From the NCBI GenBank assembly GCA_014190575.1, contig BJGQ01000008.1, forward strand, positions 20,151 through 84,150: DNA of 64,000 nucleotides, in the 5' to 3' direction. The DNA comes from Bacteroidota bacterium. GTDB taxonomy: Bacteria; Bacteroidota; Bacteroidia; Chitinophagales; UBA10324. The position numbers were made by a program, and so were the translations under genes. Each line of letters begins with the position of its first letter. Position 1 is the stretch's first letter. A model generated the notes under the pieces. The model saw only the letters and a program-made list of their open reading frames with translations. It had not been told where the DNA came from and did no database searches. Below are positions 62,634-64,000 of this stretch, one piece after another.

Positions 62634-62669
62634 GCTGAACCCCGTGCACAAAAATGTATGGGGTTCGGC
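62634..62669 (+). promoter_or_regulatory. strong hairpin in the nrdJ leader
   Basis: GCTGAACCCC (62634-62643) and GGGGTTCGGC (62660-62669) pair over 10 positions with one G-T, and the loop ends GTGCA/TGTAT extend the stem by five more pairs to a 6-nt CAAAAA loop. It lies 31 bases before the nrdJ ATG and has no T-run, so it is not a terminator. It could be a cis-acting RNA or a protein-binding site. The rest of the 62453-62700 gap is AT-rich, with a TATTTTTG -7-like element near 62614 and an ACACATTTGTGT palindrome near 62599. Confidence 0.6.
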
Positions 62670-62700
62670 ATCTCAAATCACGACTCAAAAAACTCATTAT

Positions 62701-64000
62701 ATGTCTTCGACAACAAAAACACACTCCGGCATTCCAACAAAAGTAGAATTCGACTATTCAGAAATCATTTCCGCCGCCACTGAATATTTCGGAGGCGACG
62801 AACTCGCTGCCAGCACCTGGATAAATAAATACGCCATGAAAAATAAATCGGGCAAGTATGTTGAAGTCACTCCCGACGACATGCATCGTCGCATGGCAAA
62901 AGAATTTGCGCGCATCGAAAAAAATTATGCGAAACCAAAATCACTCAAAGGTTTATCGCCTCAATATGAAAAGCGAGAAGCACTAACAGAAGAAAAAATT
63001 TACGAATATTTTTCTCACTTCAAGTACATCATTCCGCAGGGAAGTGTGATGTCGGTTTTAGGAAATCCATACATGGTTGCATCGCTCAGCAATTGCGTGG
63101 TGCTTCCTGAAATTTTTGATTCGTATGGTGGCGTGATGTACACCGACCAGCAACTCGTTCAATTATTCAAGCGCCGTTGCGGAGTGGGCATTGATATTTC
63201 AACGCTGCGCCCATCAGGTGAAAGAGTGGAGAATGCAGCAGGCACAACTTCAGGTGCAGTTTCATTCATGGATAGGTTCAGCAACACCACCCGCGAAGTA
63301 GCACAGAACGGAAGACGCGGTGCCCTTATGATTACAATGGATGTGTCGCATCCCGATATTGAAAAATTTGTAACAGTAAAACAGGATTTATCAAAAGTGA
63401 CCGGCGCAAATATTTCTGTTCGCCTCACTGATGAATTTATGAATGCAGTGAAGAACAACGCTCCTTTCACACTTCGATTCCCGATTGACGCTGAGGCACC
63501 GAAGAACACGCACACAGTACAGGCGCGCGAATTATGGGAGACCATTATTAAGAGCGCACACAAATCAGCAGAGCCGGGATTAATTTTCTGGGACCGTCAG
63601 CATCACTATTCAACTTCTTCCATTTATCCGGGATTCAAAAATGTTTCTACCAATCCGTGTTCTGAAATTGCCATGCAAGGCGGTGACAGTTGTCGCTTGA
63701 TTGCAATCAATCTTTTCAACTTCGTAAAAAATCCATTCTCATCAAAAGCAGAATTCGATTACAAAAAGTTTTACGACACTACTTATGATTCACAACGATT
63801 GATGGATGACCTCGTTGATTTGGAATTGGAATCAATAGAAAAAATTATGGCGAAGGTTGCCGATGACCCCGAGCCGGAATACATCAAGGATGTGGAACTC
63901 CGCACCTGGCGCCTGTTGTACGAAGCCGGAAAAAAAGGAAGAAGAACCGGGCTCGGCTTCACTGCACTCGGCGATACCATGGCAGCACTCGGATTCAAGT
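62701..64000 (+). CDS. nrdJ: adenosylcobalamin-dependent (class II) ribonucleotide reductase, N-terminal part
   Basis: The gene starts at ATG 62701 and runs off the window, giving 433 residues. It encodes the reductase that makes deoxynucleotides. Motifs: SNCVVLPE with the first redox cysteine, RRCGVGIDISTLRPSGE and NGRRGALMITMDVSHPDI of the substrate barrel, and NPCSEIAM, the N-x-C-x-E active-site triad with the thiyl cysteine. The close match of its arrangement (STTKTH..., GDELAASTWINKYA, then TPDDMHRRMAKEFARIEK) to Bacteroidota B12-dependent enzymes and the absence of an ATP-cone favour class II. The C-terminal redox cysteines lie outside. The leader hairpin at 62634-62669 may regulate it. 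Confidence 0.9.
   Translation, partial: MSSTTKTHSGIPTKVEFDYSEIISAATEYFGGDELAASTWINKYAMKNKSGKYVEVTPDDMHRRMAKEFARIEKNYAKPKSLKGLSPQYEKREALTEEKIYEYFSHFKYIIPQGSVMSVLGNPYMVASLSNCVVLPEIFDSYGGVMYTDQQLVQLFKRRCGVGIDISTLRPSGERVENAAGTTSGAVSFMDRFSNTTREVAQNGRRGALMITMDVSHPDIEKFVTVKQDLSKVTGANISVRLTDEFMNAVKNNAPFTLRFPIDAEAPKNTHTVQARELWETIIKSAHKSAEPGLIFWDRQHHYSTSSIYPGFKNVSTNPCSEIAMQGGDSCRLIAINLFNFVKNPFSSKAEFDYKKFYDTTYDSQRLMDDLVDLELESIEKIMAKVADDPEPEYIKDVELRTWRLLYEAGKKGRRTGLGFTALGDTMAALGFK

Noticed and set aside
62453..62700. A cobalamin riboswitch upstream of the B12-dependent reductase
   Set aside because: No B12-box-like core or multi-helix arrangement; only one hairpin and an AT-rich leader are visible.

Overview
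The window is a gene-dense, low-GC (roughly mid-30s percent by eye) chromosomal segment of a Bacteroidota bacterium. Support comes from a SusC/SusD pair, a type IX secretion (T9SS) type B sorting domain, a PorV/PorQ-family protein, LptC, a type III pantothenate kinase, a bacterial GGGP synthase, a DUF3127 protein, a class II ribonucleotide reductase of the Bacteroidota type, promoter elements of the TAnnTTTG form, and several TTG starts without Shine-Dalgarno sequences. No phylum-level marker here fixes the order; a Chitinophagales/Sphingobacteriales-like lineage is only a guess. No rRNA, tRNA, CRISPR array, prophage or transposase was seen.

Layout. 1-7.7 kb: 3' truncated polA, an AhpD-like protein, an EamA transporter, a very large outer-membrane propeller/barrel protein, an MBL hydrolase and a DUF3127 protein. 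7.8-10.4 kb: a membrane glycosyltransferase fusion overlapping recR. 10.5-13.4 kb: a small lipoprotein and feoA-feoB. 13.5-18.1 kb: a T9SS adhesin-like gene split into two pieces by about 2.5 kb carrying a TPR-adenylate cyclase and a truncated membrane-protein gene. 18.2-21.6 kb: a toxin-antitoxin pair, a Pif1-like helicase and an unknown protein. 21.7-27.4 kb: a lipoprotein gene with an in-frame TAG, then the ATP synthase cluster atpB-E-F-H-A-G (no atpD/C here). 27.7-30.8 kb: HU, a TPR protein, a 31-residue basic ribosome-associated-type protein and RNase G. 30.9-33.5 kb: coaX, an outer-membrane protein and lptC. 33.6-38.3 kb: susC-susD. 38.5-44.4 kb: dsbD, purQ, a stand-alone DsbD N-domain paralogue and two unknown envelope genes. 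44.5-51.0 kb: a PagL-like protein, unknown membrane proteins, a Ycf48-like lipoprotein, a class III aminotransferase and a flavoprotein. 51.0-55.5 kb: a GT-C-like membrane protein, SRAP, dtd, rsgA and GGGP synthase. 55.8-64 kb: a TonB-dependent receptor, an acetyltransferase-like protein, an O-methyltransferase, PorV/PorQ, an NHL lipoprotein and a partial nrdJ with a strong leader hairpin.

Most of the content is ordinary housekeeping and envelope biology. The recurrent unusual signal is that short GC-rich palindromic repeats lie in frame inside genes, three times within or just before an export signal (the outer-membrane protein at 2939-6418, the lipoproteins at 46745-47794 and 61130-62452) and once in the polA inter-domain linker. 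The clearest case has 14-bp direct repeats flanking a 126-bp, 42-codon insertion that splits a signal peptide. The second strong signal is the split T9SS gene, whose two halves align as one repeat module.
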